The notes beneath the pieces were generated by a model, which searched no databases, had not been told where the DNA came from, and saw nothing but the letters and a program-made list of their open reading frames with translations. Positions 34,252-43,188 of a stretch of 57,397 nt of DNA are shown here, in pieces. The stretch is from positions 890,782-948,178 of the forward strand of contig CP070705.1 in NCBI GenBank assembly GCA_020349965.1. The letters run 5' to 3'. The first letter of the stretch is position 1. Every line of letters begins with the position of its first letter. The DNA is from Caldifarciminota bacterium. GTDB lineage: Bacteria; Hydrothermota; Tepidihabitantia; SM23-42. The translations under genes and the position numbers were made by a program.

Positions 34252-36094
34252 CCACCACTACCCTGTATTTTTGCTCCCCCACTATAACATGGTATATCCC
34301 CGCGCTGGAAGGCTGGTAATTCATTTCTTCGGCATGCGTCTGGTAGACCTGGCGGCCCGTAATGTCATAGACCTTGATCAGCCCCGGCATACTTAGCTTC
34401 AAGTTAACGGCCCGGCCAATAGTCTGAATCCTCTGAACGAATAGATCGCCTTTTGCCGCGTATTCATCGATCCCGGTCACAGTGTTCTGCTGAATGATCC
34501 ACGTTTCCGGATCGACCGTGATCCCGGTCGGTTCATACGGTAATACATACTCAAAATGCTGGGGAGATGAGTTTATTGCCAGGGTGAGAATTGTATCACC
34601 AGCAACATAACTTACACCGATTGGCAAAGGCATATGAAAGACCGGGGGTCCTATCGTTTGGTATTGCGTGATGTCCATAACCAGGCGCCAGTTAGGTGAT
34701 TCGTGAATCTTGCTCCATGTTATATTGTATCTGGGATAACCGGGGCTATAAATCCATTCGTCGAAGAACCAGTCGTAATTGCCGCCGAGCAGTTGATTCA
34801 GCAAATCGTTTACATCATCGGTTGAGGCATTCCCATAACCAAATGAATCACGGTATGCCTCCATGAAATTCAGCCACGTCGCATCTTCCCCACACAAATA
34901 TCTGATCATGTGCAGCACCCATGATGATTTATAATAATCATGACCCAGACAAAAAAGATCGACAAGCGTCGTATCATAGAGGGGACGCGGGTGAGATGCT
35001 TCTGCTGCGAAATAGGAACCGCGACGCGAGACCATTGTATTGATAAATGCCTGATGTCCTTCTCTGCGTTCCCTATACAGCGCATCCGAATATGTAGCAA
35101 AACCCTCGTTGAGCCAGACATTGAACCAGCCAAAACACGTTACCATGTCTCCCCACCACATATGGGACATCTCATGAGCCATGAGATAGTAATCGTTAGT
35201 CAAAAATCCGGTACGCCAGATCGAACCCAATGTTTGATGCTCCATGCCCGCATAGTAGAATGGACTTAGAATAACCATGCCGTACCGCTCAAACGGGTAT
35301 TCACCATAAAGAGAGTCAAAGAAAGTCATCATGTCTACGGTGTGCTGGAATGCCGTTGCTGCGTAGATCGTATCTTGAGGCCAGAAGAAATACTTTATCT
35401 CAATGCTATCTGCAGGTGCGGGATAATACCAGTCCGAGTACGTGGTGAATTTGCTCGCAGCGAAGTGGATCAGATAAGGCGCGATCGGCCAATCGTGCTT
35501 CCAGTGGTATGTCGCCATGCCGGCCACACTGTCAATGCCACGAAATTCACCATTTGCGCATACCATGAACGAATCGGGTACCGTAATAAAGAATTCAACA
35601 CCGTAATCTGCCTTTTCCCACATCCGATCATAGCAAGGCATCCACCGTCTCGTGCAAAAAGGGCACCCCAACGTATACGAAATCCTTTGAGGACTGGAAT
35701 AATAAAGATAACCCATAGTCCCTGAACCTGTCCCGCTGTAGCCTATCTGAATATCGAATGAGTCACCTATGTTTGCCGGCTGCGGTAGATAAACTAATAG
35801 CGTTTCGCCGTTATGGCTATACGACGCAGTTGCACCGTCCACTTTGACTGAATCGACATTCCACCCGAGAAGATGGATGTCAATTGCGGTAAGATTATTT
35901 TCCTTACTGCGCGCGGAGACAGTCACCGCACCCTCAAGATCGCGCGATGTCATAGGGAGATCTAAGTCTATTAAGTAGTGAAGGACATCATATGAATGAG
36001 TAGATTCGGCACGGATGACCTCGGGATAATACACATGTTTGCACTCCGTCGCAGCAAAAAAACTCGATACCACGAATACCGCTAATATTGTCAT
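34244..36094 (-). CDS. Secreted M1-family aminopeptidase with C-terminal sorting-type domain
   Basis: 616 aa. Signal peptide ending near 'FFAATECK'. The catalytic domain has zinc motif 'AHEMSHMWWGDM' with the distal Glu in 'WLNEGFATY', and the substrate motif variant 'AGMEHQTLGSIW'. Residues about 545-616 form a beta domain with 'IKVYDITGRQVYQT' and 'SSAGIYHVIVGEQKYRVVVVK', the type IX-like C-terminal sorting signature. Extracellular peptide hydrolysis is expected. A promoter and GGAGGAG site precede it. The C-terminal end overlaps the WbpG-like gene on the other strand. Confidence 0.94.
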   Translation of the reverse strand: MTILAVFVVSSFFAATECKHVYYPEVIRAESTHSYDVLHYLIDLDLPMTSRDLEGAVTVSARSKENNLTAIDIHLLGWNVDSVKVDGATASYSHNGETLLVYLPQPANIGDSFDIQIGYSGTGSGTMGYLYYSSPQRISYTLGCPFCTRRWMPCYDRMWEKADYGVEFFITVPDSFMVCANGEFRGIDSVAGMATYHWKHDWPIAPYLIHFAASKFTTYSDWYYPAPADSIEIKYFFWPQDTIYAATAFQHTVDMMTFFDSLYGEYPFERYGMVILSPFYYAGMEHQTLGSIWRTGFLTNDYYLMAHEMSHMWWGDMVTCFGWFNVWLNEGFATYSDALYRERREGHQAFINTMVSRRGSYFAAEASHPRPLYDTTLVDLFCLGHDYYKSSWVLHMIRYLCGEDATWLNFMEAYRDSFGYGNASTDDVNDLLNQLLGGNYDWFFDEWIYSPGYPRYNITWSKIHESPNWRLVMDITQYQTIGPPVFHMPLPIGVSYVAGDTILTLAINSSPQHFEYVLPYEPTGITVDPETWIIQQNTVTGIDEYAAKGDLFVQRIQTIGRAVNLKLSMPGLIKVYDITGRQVYQTHAEEMNYQPSSAGIYHVIVGEQKYRVVVVK

Positions 36095-36111
36095 AACTCC
36101 TCCTTCATTTG

Positions 36112-36139
36112 ATTATAAAAACGCTATCCAGAAAGTCAA
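36112..36139 (-). promoter_or_regulatory. Promoter of the M1 aminopeptidase
   Basis: On the minus strand TTGACT, 16-nt spacer, TATAAT, followed by a short leader with AAGGAGGAG. Confidence 0.83.
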
Positions 36140-36233
36140 TGACCCTGCGGGATAAAGTAGATACCAATTCATGGAATCCAGAAGACGGAAGTGTTGGTAG
36201 TGGAATAATAGTTGTCGGGTGTGAAAAGCGAAA

Positions 36234-37055
36234 CTAGCCCTGGTGGGCCATGACCAGGATCAGTTCGCGCAGTACTTCGGCGACGGTCGACCCCGAGGCA
36301 TAAGGTGGGGCAGCAAGTGGGTTATATTCTACGATGTCGCCAGCGATGACTCTTTTGCCCTTGAAGAGAATCAAAGAGTCTATCAACTCCCGGTAGGAAA
36401 TGCCGCCCGGCTCGGGTGTTGATACTGCCGGCAAGACGCCTGGGTCACAGACATCGACGTCGATCGTGATATATATGGGATCTTTTATCCTGTCGATTAC
36501 TTTCGACAAAGGTTCGAACGCTTTGTACTTGAAAAGATTCTTGCCCGACGCGAATTCTTCCTTTGTACCAGAACGGATACCAAACTGGAAAACACGGTCA
36601 GCGCCCAGCACGTCTATCACGCGGCGCATGGCCGTTGCATGGCAGTCCTTCTCGCCAAGGTATTCATCGCGCAGGTCGCAATGGGCGTCGAATTGCACTA
36701 TTGTGAAAGCACCGGCTTTCTTGTGTATGGCCCTGATTATCGGCGCGGTGATCGTGTGTTCGCCGCCGAGAAAGACAGGCGATCTTCTGCCGTCATGAAT
36801 GTTAGAAACTTCCTTTTCTATCTGTTGCAGCCAATTGTCGCCATAGAATTGGATATCATCCATGTCGCATATTTTAAGGTCACACAAAGTCTTATTCTGA
36901 TAGGGAGAATAGTCCTCGATGTTTTCACTGCATTGACGTATGAATTGCGGGCCAAAACGTGAACCCGGGATAAAGGATGACGTCCGGTCATAGGGGATAC
37001 CCAACACTATTACATCGGCATGTGCTTTTGTGCTATTTGCGTAGTATAGTTTCAT
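36234..37055 (-). CDS. speB: Agmatinase (ureohydrolase family)
   Basis: 273 aa. The manganese-binding motifs of arginase/agmatinase are present: 'FLGGEHTITAP', 'VQFDAHCDLRDEY' and 'ITIDVDVCDPGVLPAVSTPEPGG' region (DVDVCDP). Converts agmatine to putrescine and urea. An in-frame longer reading to 37109 runs into the upstream repeat; the ATG at 37055 begins the ureohydrolase homology (MKLYYANS). The AT-rich repeat ends 1 nt before this ATG and no Shine-Dalgarno is seen, so how it is expressed is unclear; read-through from the RnfB-like gene is likely. Confidence 0.93.
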   Translation of the reverse strand: MKLYYANSTKAHADVIVLGIPYDRTSSFIPGSRFGPQFIRQCSENIEDYSPYQNKTLCDLKICDMDDIQFYGDNWLQQIEKEVSNIHDGRRSPVFLGGEHTITAPIIRAIHKKAGAFTIVQFDAHCDLRDEYLGEKDCHATAMRRVIDVLGADRVFQFGIRSGTKEEFASGKNLFKYKAFEPLSKVIDRIKDPIYITIDVDVCDPGVLPAVSTPEPGGISYRELIDSLILFKGKRVIAGDIVEYNPLAAPPYASGSTVAEVLRELILVMAHQG

Positions 37056-37189
37056 AAATTCTAAGCACAAAATCCTAACATCTAAACAAATACAAGGCAC
37101 AAATACCAAAATTCAAAACTATGCAAAGAATATTCGAATTTTTGATTTGGGATTTGTTGAGAATTTCGAAATTCGAATTAAGGATTTCC
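37056..37189. repeat. Non-coding AT-rich repeat with inverted ends (copy 2)
   Basis: Left end AAATTCTAAGCACAAAATCC and internal ACCAAAATTCAAAAC match the left part of the 2272-2459 copy. The right end GAATTTCGAAATTCGAATTAAGG is in inverted orientation as there. It fills the whole gap between the RnfB-like stop and the agmatinase start. No gene within it. Confidence 0.6.
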
Positions 37190-37202
37190 ACTTCTTCTGT
37201 TG

Positions 37203-38219
37203 TCATGCTGCTTCAGCATAGCCCAGGGCGCCGATCATCGTCACCGCCTTGATCGGACAGACCTCGAAACAGCGACCGCAGCCAATACAATTATCTTTAA
37301 TTACCGTATGTTTCTTGCCCTGCTCGCCTTCGATCGCTTTAAAAAGACAAACCTTCACGCAATCTCCGCAGCCATCACACTGCTGTGATATCGTAGCATA
37401 AGGACGCGCCTTCGCACGATCAATGAACGATTTGGTCGGACACTTGTTGTGGCATATACCGCAAGAAGTACATTTATCGTAATTCATTAACGGCAGGTTG
37501 CCTTCCATGGCTATCGCACCTTCATATGGACAGACTTTCACGCACATGGTGCAGGCAATGCACCCAACTTTGCACACGTTCTTCACTGCCTTGCCTTTGT
37601 CCAATGACTTGCACGCAAGGTATACCAACTGGGATCTTGGTATGAGTTCGAGAACCTGTCTCGGACATTCTTTGACGCATATTCCACATGCAGTGCACTT
37701 GTAAGGATCGATCACCGGGAGATGATTCTCGTTCATCCGGATCGCCTTGAAAGGACATACGGTCACGCAGTGCCCACCGCCCAGACATCCATAGGCGCAC
37801 GCTTTATTTCCACCGTGAAGGATATAGTTGCTGCGGCAATCGCCTGGGCCTAAATACTCATAGCGCTCAACGGCTTCGGCTCTGCCTCCCTTGCATCGCA
37901 GCACGCAGAACCTTGGCTCGGTCTCTTCAACTTCTATACCCAGTATTTCACCTATCTTTCGGGCCGTATCGGCTCCGCCTACTGTACAGAGATTAGGAGC
38001 GTAGTCACCGGGCTTCTCGGCAAGGGCTTTGGCATACGCCTCGCAGCCTGGGTACCCACACGCTCCACAATTCGCGCCAGGCAAGAGTTCTTTGATCTTC
38101 CTTTCTTCTTCGCTGACCGCCACTGCAAATCGCCTAAAAGCAACAGCGAGGATAATACCGAAGACGAGGCTCAGACCTCCCAAGCCAGCAACAGATTTCA
38201 TTATCTCGGATAGGTTCAT
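37203..38219 (-). CDS. RnfB-like ferredoxin-type electron-transfer protein with extended iron-sulfur domain
   Basis: 338 aa. N-terminal membrane helix ('AGLGGLSLVFGIILAVAF') then the RnfB Fe-S motif 'LPGANCGACGYPGCEAYA'. After it come several CxxCxxCxxxCP clusters ('CTACGICVKECP', 'CIACTMCVKVCP', 'CTSCGICHNKCP', 'CDGCGDCVKVC', 'CIGCGRCFEVCP'), more than in ordinary RnfB. RnfB is the ferredoxin-interacting subunit of the ion-translocating Rnf complex. The other rnf genes are not in the window. The promoter predicts a leader of about 3 nt. Confidence 0.92.
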   Translation of the reverse strand: MNLSEIMKSVAGLGGLSLVFGIILAVAFRRFAVAVSEEERKIKELLPGANCGACGYPGCEAYAKALAEKPGDYAPNLCTVGGADTARKIGEILGIEVEETEPRFCVLRCKGGRAEAVERYEYLGPGDCRSNYILHGGNKACAYGCLGGGHCVTVCPFKAIRMNENHLPVIDPYKCTACGICVKECPRQVLELIPRSQLVYLACKSLDKGKAVKNVCKVGCIACTMCVKVCPYEGAIAMEGNLPLMNYDKCTSCGICHNKCPTKSFIDRAKARPYATISQQCDGCGDCVKVCLFKAIEGEQGKKHTVIKDNCIGCGRCFEVCPIKAVTMIGALGYAEAA

Positions 38220-38228
38220 GATCCATCC

Positions 38229-38256
38229 ATTATACAAACATCAAGACGCATGTCAA
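38229..38256 (-). promoter_or_regulatory. Promoter of the RnfB-like gene
   Basis: On the minus strand TTGACA, 16-nt spacer, TATAAT, 9 nt, ATG (near-leaderless). Confidence 0.82.
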
Positions 38257-38418
38257 CAGCATGCAGCGAATCTAATAGAAGCTTCTTTATCCTCGAATGC
38301 TACTCTTTGAGGTTTCTTCGTGTTCTATAGCGCGCGCCACTCAACAGCACATGCATGCATTCTTTCTCGTGCCGCGCACCGTCATCAACATCATACGCTG
38401 TACAAAGTAATTCATTTG

Positions 38419-38446
38419 TTGACTCGACTTCCCATGCGCGTATAAT
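38419..38446 (+). promoter_or_regulatory. Promoter of the small membrane lipoprotein gene
   Basis: TTGACT, 16-nt spacer, TATAAT, followed by a leader with GGGGGAGG before the ATG at 38476. Confidence 0.83.
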
Positions 38447-38475
38447 AATGGTGAAAACAACTGGGGGAGGTATCT

Positions 38476-38949
38476 ATGGAAAAGAGGTTCATCGTATTCG
38501 GTCTTATCCTGATATTCACGCTCGTCGCATTGAATTGCGCGCCTGGCAATGAACGCTGGGTAGAGGATCACAAAGCAGGATTTTGGGCCGGTATATGGCA
38601 TGGAATTATCATCATAATTACATTCATCGTCAGCCTTTTTACAAACGACGTCGGTGTATATGAATTCAATAACAGCGGATGGCCTTATAATCTCGGATTT
38701 CTCATTGGCCTTTGTTTTTCAGTTGGAGCTCCATGGCGCGCGAAGCCGTGGAAATGGGGCAAGAAGTGCCGCCCAAAGAAAGATGAGTGGGCCGAGATCA
38801 GTGTAAAAGTCGAGGAGAAAGTCCGTGAGGGTCTGAAAGCGTGGTTGGACGAAACGAAGAAAAAAGAACGCGACAAGGAGTGGGAGGAAATCGCCCAGAA
38901 AATCGAAGAAAAGATCAAGAAGTCGTTGAAGGAGTGGGCGGAAAAATAG
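38476..38949 (+). CDS. Small membrane lipoprotein-like protein with C-terminal charged helices
   Basis: 157 aa. N-terminal signal with lipobox-like 'LVALNC' (C21), then two hydrophobic segments ('AGFWAGIWHGIIIIITFIVSLF' region and 'WPYNLGFLIGLCFSVGA') and a strongly charged C-terminal half predicted helical ('EWAEISVKVEEKVREGL', 'EEIAQKIEEKIKKSLKEW'). The segment 'AGFW-x-G-x-W-H-G' followed by 'NSGWPYNLGFLIG' is a recurring bacterial inner-membrane protein pattern of unknown function. Asn before Cys makes lipidation uncertain. Confidence 0.8.
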   Translation: MEKRFIVFGLILIFTLVALNCAPGNERWVEDHKAGFWAGIWHGIIIIITFIVSLFTNDVGVYEFNNSGWPYNLGFLIGLCFSVGAPWRAKPWKWGKKCRPKKDEWAEISVKVEEKVREGLKAWLDETKKKERDKEWEEIAQKIEEKIKKSLKEWAEK

Positions 38950-38981
38950 TATAGATCTGCGGTAAAACACAAGGGGGGAAG

Positions 38982-40349
38982 ATGACCACCAAGTATTGGT
39001 ATAGTTTCTTGGTCAGAAGATGCTCTACCGTGGCCGTCGTCATTCTGCTCCTGGAATCATGTAGCGAAATCGAAATCAAATGGACACGCGATGTCGATGC
39101 GTTGGGGCCAGGAAACTACCTCGTTAACAGCGTAAGCGCAATGAAAGATGAGATATACATCATCGGTACGTATTGGCAAGATAAGAAGGATTCTCGATGC
39201 TTCGCTGCAAAGTATGACGCCGACGGTTCACCCGACTGGTTCAGCGTATTTGAATCACCGGGTATAAGACAGGCAGCCGGTATTCAAATCGTCGCGTCGA
39301 TGACGAGCGCTGAACCGTTGGAAGCAAGGAGCAAAGTCTACGTGCTCGTCCAGACGGGAGACACGAATGGTCACCAAAGTGTCGTGCTTGCAACGTATGA
39401 CACACTCGGAAATGTCCATTGGCAGAATACCGTTATTTCCAGCGAAGGAACCCTGCATGCCGCGCTCTTGTCAGATCATGTGGGTAACCTTTATGTCGCG
39501 GGTTGGGAAAGGGATGTCGAAGATAGACCAAGCATCTATATCGGGAAGTACAACGAATCGGGGGATGTTGTTTGGTTCACGAAATACTACAATGAGGAAA
39601 TTAACTTCACCGACCTGCGGTGTGATATGATGCAATCGAACTATCTAGTATTGGCCGGTGTGCTCAAACCCTCAGGCGAATTGTTCTCTATGAAATACGA
39701 TGGCTCTGGTCAATTCATGGGATATACCATTCATGAAGGTCTCAAGGTAAGTGAACTCTGTGGTGTCAAGATAGACCCGCAGGGTTATGTCTACATTACC
39801 GCAAGCATCAGTGATCCTGAGAATGGAGAAGATTATCTCACTGTTGTCTATGATGAAAGCAACAATCTGCAATGGATGAGCCAATACGACGGTGCCGCGC
39901 ACCGCGACGACAAACCGAAGGCGATCGCTATCGACGAAGCCCTGAGCGTGTATGTTGCGGGCACGAGTGAAGACGCGCAGGGGATGACCGTCATAACGGT
40001 CGTGAAGTACGACAGCACAGGCTCTCCTGTCTGGGTTGCGAACCCTCCACAAAAAGAAGCGGCGGATCTTCTTTTTCTGGAACCACGATACATACCAAAG
40101 GGCAGGTATGACGATGCACGTTATTTCCATGTAGCCGGCACGACTGGTTGCAAGGCAATATTAGCACGGTGCAACCTTGAGGGTGTCTTCTCTTGGTCGG
40201 AAGAATACGGGCAAAATCGGACGATGACTGAACCAACCGCGATATCAGGACACGTTCTCGCTTTTCAGAGCATCGAAGATGGGATATCCCGTGCGAGTAT
40301 CAGCAAGTTCGGCCCGTCGACCATAATGGGTCTGGCACGATGGGATTGA
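38982..40349 (+). CDS. Secreted or lipid-anchored beta-propeller-like protein
   Basis: 455 aa. N-terminal hydrophobic segment ending in 'LLLESCSE', a possible lipobox with Cys27. The body contains repeated 'SBBP-like' blades: 'DEIYIIGTYWQDKKDSRCFAAKYDADGSPDW', split here, 'GNLYVAGWERD', 'GYVYITASISD', 'LSVYVAGTSED', each followed by a KYD-type strand. The start follows AAGGGGGGAAG. It lies 32 nt after the small membrane lipoprotein in the same direction. Function unknown; a binding or surface role is inference. Confidence 0.82.
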   Translation: MTTKYWYSFLVRRCSTVAVVILLLESCSEIEIKWTRDVDALGPGNYLVNSVSAMKDEIYIIGTYWQDKKDSRCFAAKYDADGSPDWFSVFESPGIRQAAGIQIVASMTSAEPLEARSKVYVLVQTGDTNGHQSVVLATYDTLGNVHWQNTVISSEGTLHAALLSDHVGNLYVAGWERDVEDRPSIYIGKYNESGDVVWFTKYYNEEINFTDLRCDMMQSNYLVLAGVLKPSGELFSMKYDGSGQFMGYTIHEGLKVSELCGVKIDPQGYVYITASISDPENGEDYLTVVYDESNNLQWMSQYDGAAHRDDKPKAIAIDEALSVYVAGTSEDAQGMTVITVVKYDSTGSPVWVANPPQKEAADLLFLEPRYIPKGRYDDARYFHVAGTTGCKAILARCNLEGVFSWSEEYGQNRTMTEPTAISGHVLAFQSIEDGISRASISKFGPSTIMGLARWD

Positions 40350-40364
40350 AGACTTTCTGCGGTT

Positions 40365-41669
40365 TTACTTTACGATCTCACGCACCAGTTTTGTATGCCT
40401 GGGGGGTCTATCTTTTATGCTGAACGCTTGCTCCAACCTATGTGCTACGTGCTGTGCCGTCGCACGATCGTCAGCAAGCACCTGGGATAGGCATGTACCC
40501 TTCTTTACACGGGCGCCGGTCTTCTTCAGAATCTTAAAGCCGCAAGATGCATCAATTGAATCCTCTTTTCTTTTTCTACCACCACCCAGTTCGATCAGCA
40601 ACATCCCGACGGAGAAAGAATCTATCCCATATATAAAACCGGTTTTCCGCGCCAATACATCGGTTGTGTGCTCTGGCAGCGGAAGATGTGAATAATCCTC
40701 GATGATCCGCGTATTGCCGCCCTGACATTCAATCATCTCCCGGAACTTGTGCAGTGCCGCACCCTCTTCGAGGTTCTCCCTGAGCAACTCAGCACCAGCA
40801 CGGATCCTTGCCACCTTCAGCATCTCCGTTCCCAATGTCAAGGTCACTTCAATCAGATCTTCCGGCCCCCTTCCCTTTAAACACTCGATCGCCTCAATAA
40901 CCTCGAGCGAATTTCCAACGTTCACACCCAGCGGATCGCACATGCTCGTCAGGACGGCAACTGTCTTCACACCTGACCGCCGGCCAATCTGAACCAAGGT
41001 CTGGGCGAGCTGTTTTGCCCTTCTATACTCGGGCATGAACGCACCGTTACCGAATTTGACATCGAGAACAAGGCCATTGAGATCCTCGGCGAGCTTCTTG
41101 GACATGATACTTGCCGCGATCAATGGTATGGAATCTACAGTAGCCGTAACATCTCTCAGGGCATAGATCTTCTTGTCGGCGGGCGCTATCTCGACAGTTT
41201 GCCCGATCATCGCAACGCCAATCTTTCTCAATTGTCGTTCGAATTCGGTGCTCGTTAGGTCGGTCCTGAAGCCAGGAATGGACTCGAGCTTGTCCAGAGT
41301 GCCTCCCGTATGGCCAAGCCCACGACCAGAGATCATTGGCACGCACACACCACACGACGCGATAAGAGGTGCCAGGATGAGCGAAACCTTATCACCCACG
41401 CCACCGGTCGAATGTTTGTCTACCCTGGGTGCTTTGACTCTGGAGAGATCCAACATTGCCCCCGAACCCATCATCGATCGCATCAAATGCGTCGTTTCCT
41501 CGGGGTCCAGCCCCTGTAGATATGCTGCCATTAAGAAAGCTGATATCTGATAATCCGGGATGTTGCCTTTTGTATATTCAGAGATCAAATATCCGATCTC
41601 TTTCGCGCTCAGTCTTTCACCATCGCGCTTTTTTCTGATGATGGCAGCTGGATTGAAATGAATATTCAT
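40365..41669 (-). CDS. Pyrimidine-nucleoside (thymidine) phosphorylase
   Basis: 434 aa. The family signature is 'DKHSTGGVGDKVSLILAPL' and 'SGRGLGHTGGTLDKLESIPGF' (split), with N-terminal 'MRSMMGSGAMLDLS' and a C-terminal barrel-sandwich domain 'GARVKKGTCLSQVLAD'. It splits thymidine or uridine with phosphate into base and (deoxy)ribose-1-phosphate. DeoA and Pdp cannot be separated by eye. It is the last gene of the scpB-queuosine run and overlaps queC by 4 nt. Confidence 0.95.
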   Translation of the reverse strand: MNIHFNPAAIIRKKRDGERLSAKEIGYLISEYTKGNIPDYQISAFLMAAYLQGLDPEETTHLMRSMMGSGAMLDLSRVKAPRVDKHSTGGVGDKVSLILAPLIASCGVCVPMISGRGLGHTGGTLDKLESIPGFRTDLTSTEFERQLRKIGVAMIGQTVEIAPADKKIYALRDVTATVDSIPLIAASIMSKKLAEDLNGLVLDVKFGNGAFMPEYRRAKQLAQTLVQIGRRSGVKTVAVLTSMCDPLGVNVGNSLEVIEAIECLKGRGPEDLIEVTLTLGTEMLKVARIRAGAELLRENLEEGAALHKFREMIECQGGNTRIIEDYSHLPLPEHTTDVLARKTGFIYGIDSFSVGMLLIELGGGRKRKEDSIDASCGFKILKKTGARVKKGTCLSQVLADDRATAQHVAHRLEQAFSIKDRPPRHTKLVREIVK

Positions 41670-42283
41670 TTGCGGGCTTCGATGAGTCTCTTACATGAGG
41701 CGCACTTACCGCACATCTCCTTCTCTCCCAAATAGCATGAATAGATAAGCTCAAGCGGCGCATTATGCTTTAATCCTAACTGATAAATTTCCTTCTTCGT
41801 AAAATCCGCCACATAGCTCTTCACCTTTACCCGGTTCAGCGTACTGTAATGCAACGATTCGTTTATCGCAACCATAAATTCTGCTGAGTTATCAGGAAAT
41901 TCGCATGCTTCTTCGCGATTGAAGCCGGTTATGATAAGCTCGGCACCGCAATATTCAGCATAGCAAGCAGCGATGTTGATGAATAAACCGTTCCGGTTTG
42001 GCACCCATAGACTTTCTACTTTCCTGAGCTTCTTGATATCAACATTCTTCGAGCGCAACAGCATCAACCTGTTGAATTCTTCGAAGAAAGGCAGTTTGAC
42101 CGTTTTGTGTTTGATCTTAAGAACCCGGCATATCTTCTTGGCGGCAGTCAATTCCATGGCCGTAGCCCGCTGACCGTAGTCGAACGTCATCGCGAAAAGA
42201 GGAGAGGTCTCCTGCCGGGCAATCGCTGCACTCACCGTTGAATCAAGTCCGCCGGAAAGTAGAATAATGCTCTTAGCCTTCAT
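41666..42283 (-). CDS. queC: 7-cyano-7-deazaguanine synthase
   Basis: 205 aa. PP-loop 'LLSGGLDSTVSAAIA' at the N-terminus, 'FDYGQRATAMELTAA', 'VPNRNGLFINIAACYAEY', and the C-terminal zinc motif with four Cys in 'CYLGEKEMCGKCASCKRL'. Converts 7-carboxy-7-deazaguanine to preQ0 with ATP and ammonia in queuosine synthesis. Overlaps queD by 11 nt and the nucleoside phosphorylase by 4 nt. QueE, QueF and Tgt are not in the window. Confidence 0.96.
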   Translation of the reverse strand: MKAKSIILLSGGLDSTVSAAIARQETSPLFAMTFDYGQRATAMELTAAKKICRVLKIKHKTVKLPFFEEFNRLMLLRSKNVDIKKLRKVESLWVPNRNGLFINIAACYAEYCGAELIITGFNREEACEFPDNSAEFMVAINESLHYSTLNRVKVKSYVADFTKKEIYQLGLKHNAPLELIYSCYLGEKEMCGKCASCKRLIEARK

Positions 42284-42638
42284 CAGAATAATACGTTACT
42301 GAATAATTAGGTCCTTCCCAGACTGTGACGGTAATGACATTATGGATATGTTTCTTCATCTGGTCGAAGACATATTTCGCAACATATTCTGCCGTCGCAT
42401 TGTGTTCTTCAAAGAAAGGAAGCGAGTTTAAATTCTTGTGATCCAAGCCTTTCAGGATTTCGTCAAGCTTTTTCTTGATGCTGCGAAAATCCACTGCCAT
42501 GCCTATCTTATCGAGCTTCCCAGCCCCAATCTTTGCCGTTACCTTATATGTATGGCCATGGATATCTGCACAATCGCCAGGATAACCCTTTACTTGATGG
42601 GCGGCTGCGAAATATCCCTCGACCGACAATTCAAACAT
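42273..42638 (-). CDS. queD: 6-carboxytetrahydropterin synthase
   Basis: 121 aa, normal length. Zinc His ligands in 'AAHQVKGYPGDCADIHGHTYKV' region (His plus HGH), the catalytic Cys of 'DCADIHGH', and 'MAVDFRSIKKKLDEI' and 'NATAEYVAKYVF' typical of QueD. Converts 7,8-dihydroneopterin triphosphate to 6-carboxytetrahydropterin, the step before QueE. Lies between DUF4416 and queC. Confidence 0.96.
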   Translation of the reverse strand: MFELSVEGYFAAAHQVKGYPGDCADIHGHTYKVTAKIGAGKLDKIGMAVDFRSIKKKLDEILKGLDHKNLNSLPFFEEHNATAEYVAKYVFDQMKKHIHNVITVTVWEGPNYSVTYYSDEG

Positions 42639-42651
42639 ACTCTCTCCTTTG

Positions 42652-43188
42652 TCAATTCTCCTGAAATTCTGCCAACTTCCGTTTCAAAATCTCGCGGGTT
42701 TCGGTAAAAAAATCCAATGCTTTCTCTTCGCGATAATCCGGATAGGTCCAATCGAGCGGAACGAACCGCTGTTGCCTGAATATCAAAGTCACTTCGGCAT
42801 AGATACCGCGACCGAGATATGTACGATGTGAATAATTCTTCGTGGAAGCCAGGACCAGATTACCAAGCGATACAATCCCGGGGTCGATATTGACTCTGCG
42901 GCCGCCATGCCGATTGGGATGTTCCATCTCCATGGCATTTGTCACGTGTTTGAGATCAACGAGTGCATCAGGCCACACCAGATTCTCGAACGCATACCAC
43001 TGCCTTATCAACCCAGAGCCCATCTCTTGCTCATAGTATGTCGTATGATGGAAGGGGAAGGGTTCTGACTTGAGCAAGACTCGACCCGTCTTGCTTTCGA
43101 GTTCTCCGAACAGATCATCTTTGAAGTCCGGAGCTGTAAGCAAACCCACAACCGGGATCACTCTCTGCGGGTCTTTAATGTCGCCCAT
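42652..43188 (-). CDS. DUF4416 family protein
   Basis: 178 aa. Shows the family's N-terminal 'VVGLLTAPDFKDDLFGELE', 'FHHTTYYEQEMGSGLIRQWYAFENLV' region, and 'INIDPGIVSLGNLVLASTKNYSHR' type stretch (here VNIDPGIVSLGNLVLASTK). The family has no established function known to me. Here it overlaps the QueG-like gene by 14 nt and precedes queD by 13 nt, so an association with queuosine or folate-like metabolism is plausible but only inferred. Confidence 0.9.
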   Translation of the reverse strand: MGDIKDPQRVIPVVGLLTAPDFKDDLFGELESKTGRVLLKSEPFPFHHTTYYEQEMGSGLIRQWYAFENLVWPDALVDLKHVTNAMEMEHPNRHGGRRVNIDPGIVSLGNLVLASTKNYSHRTYLGRGIYAEVTLIFRQQRFVPLDWTYPDYREEKALDFFTETREILKRKLAEFQEN

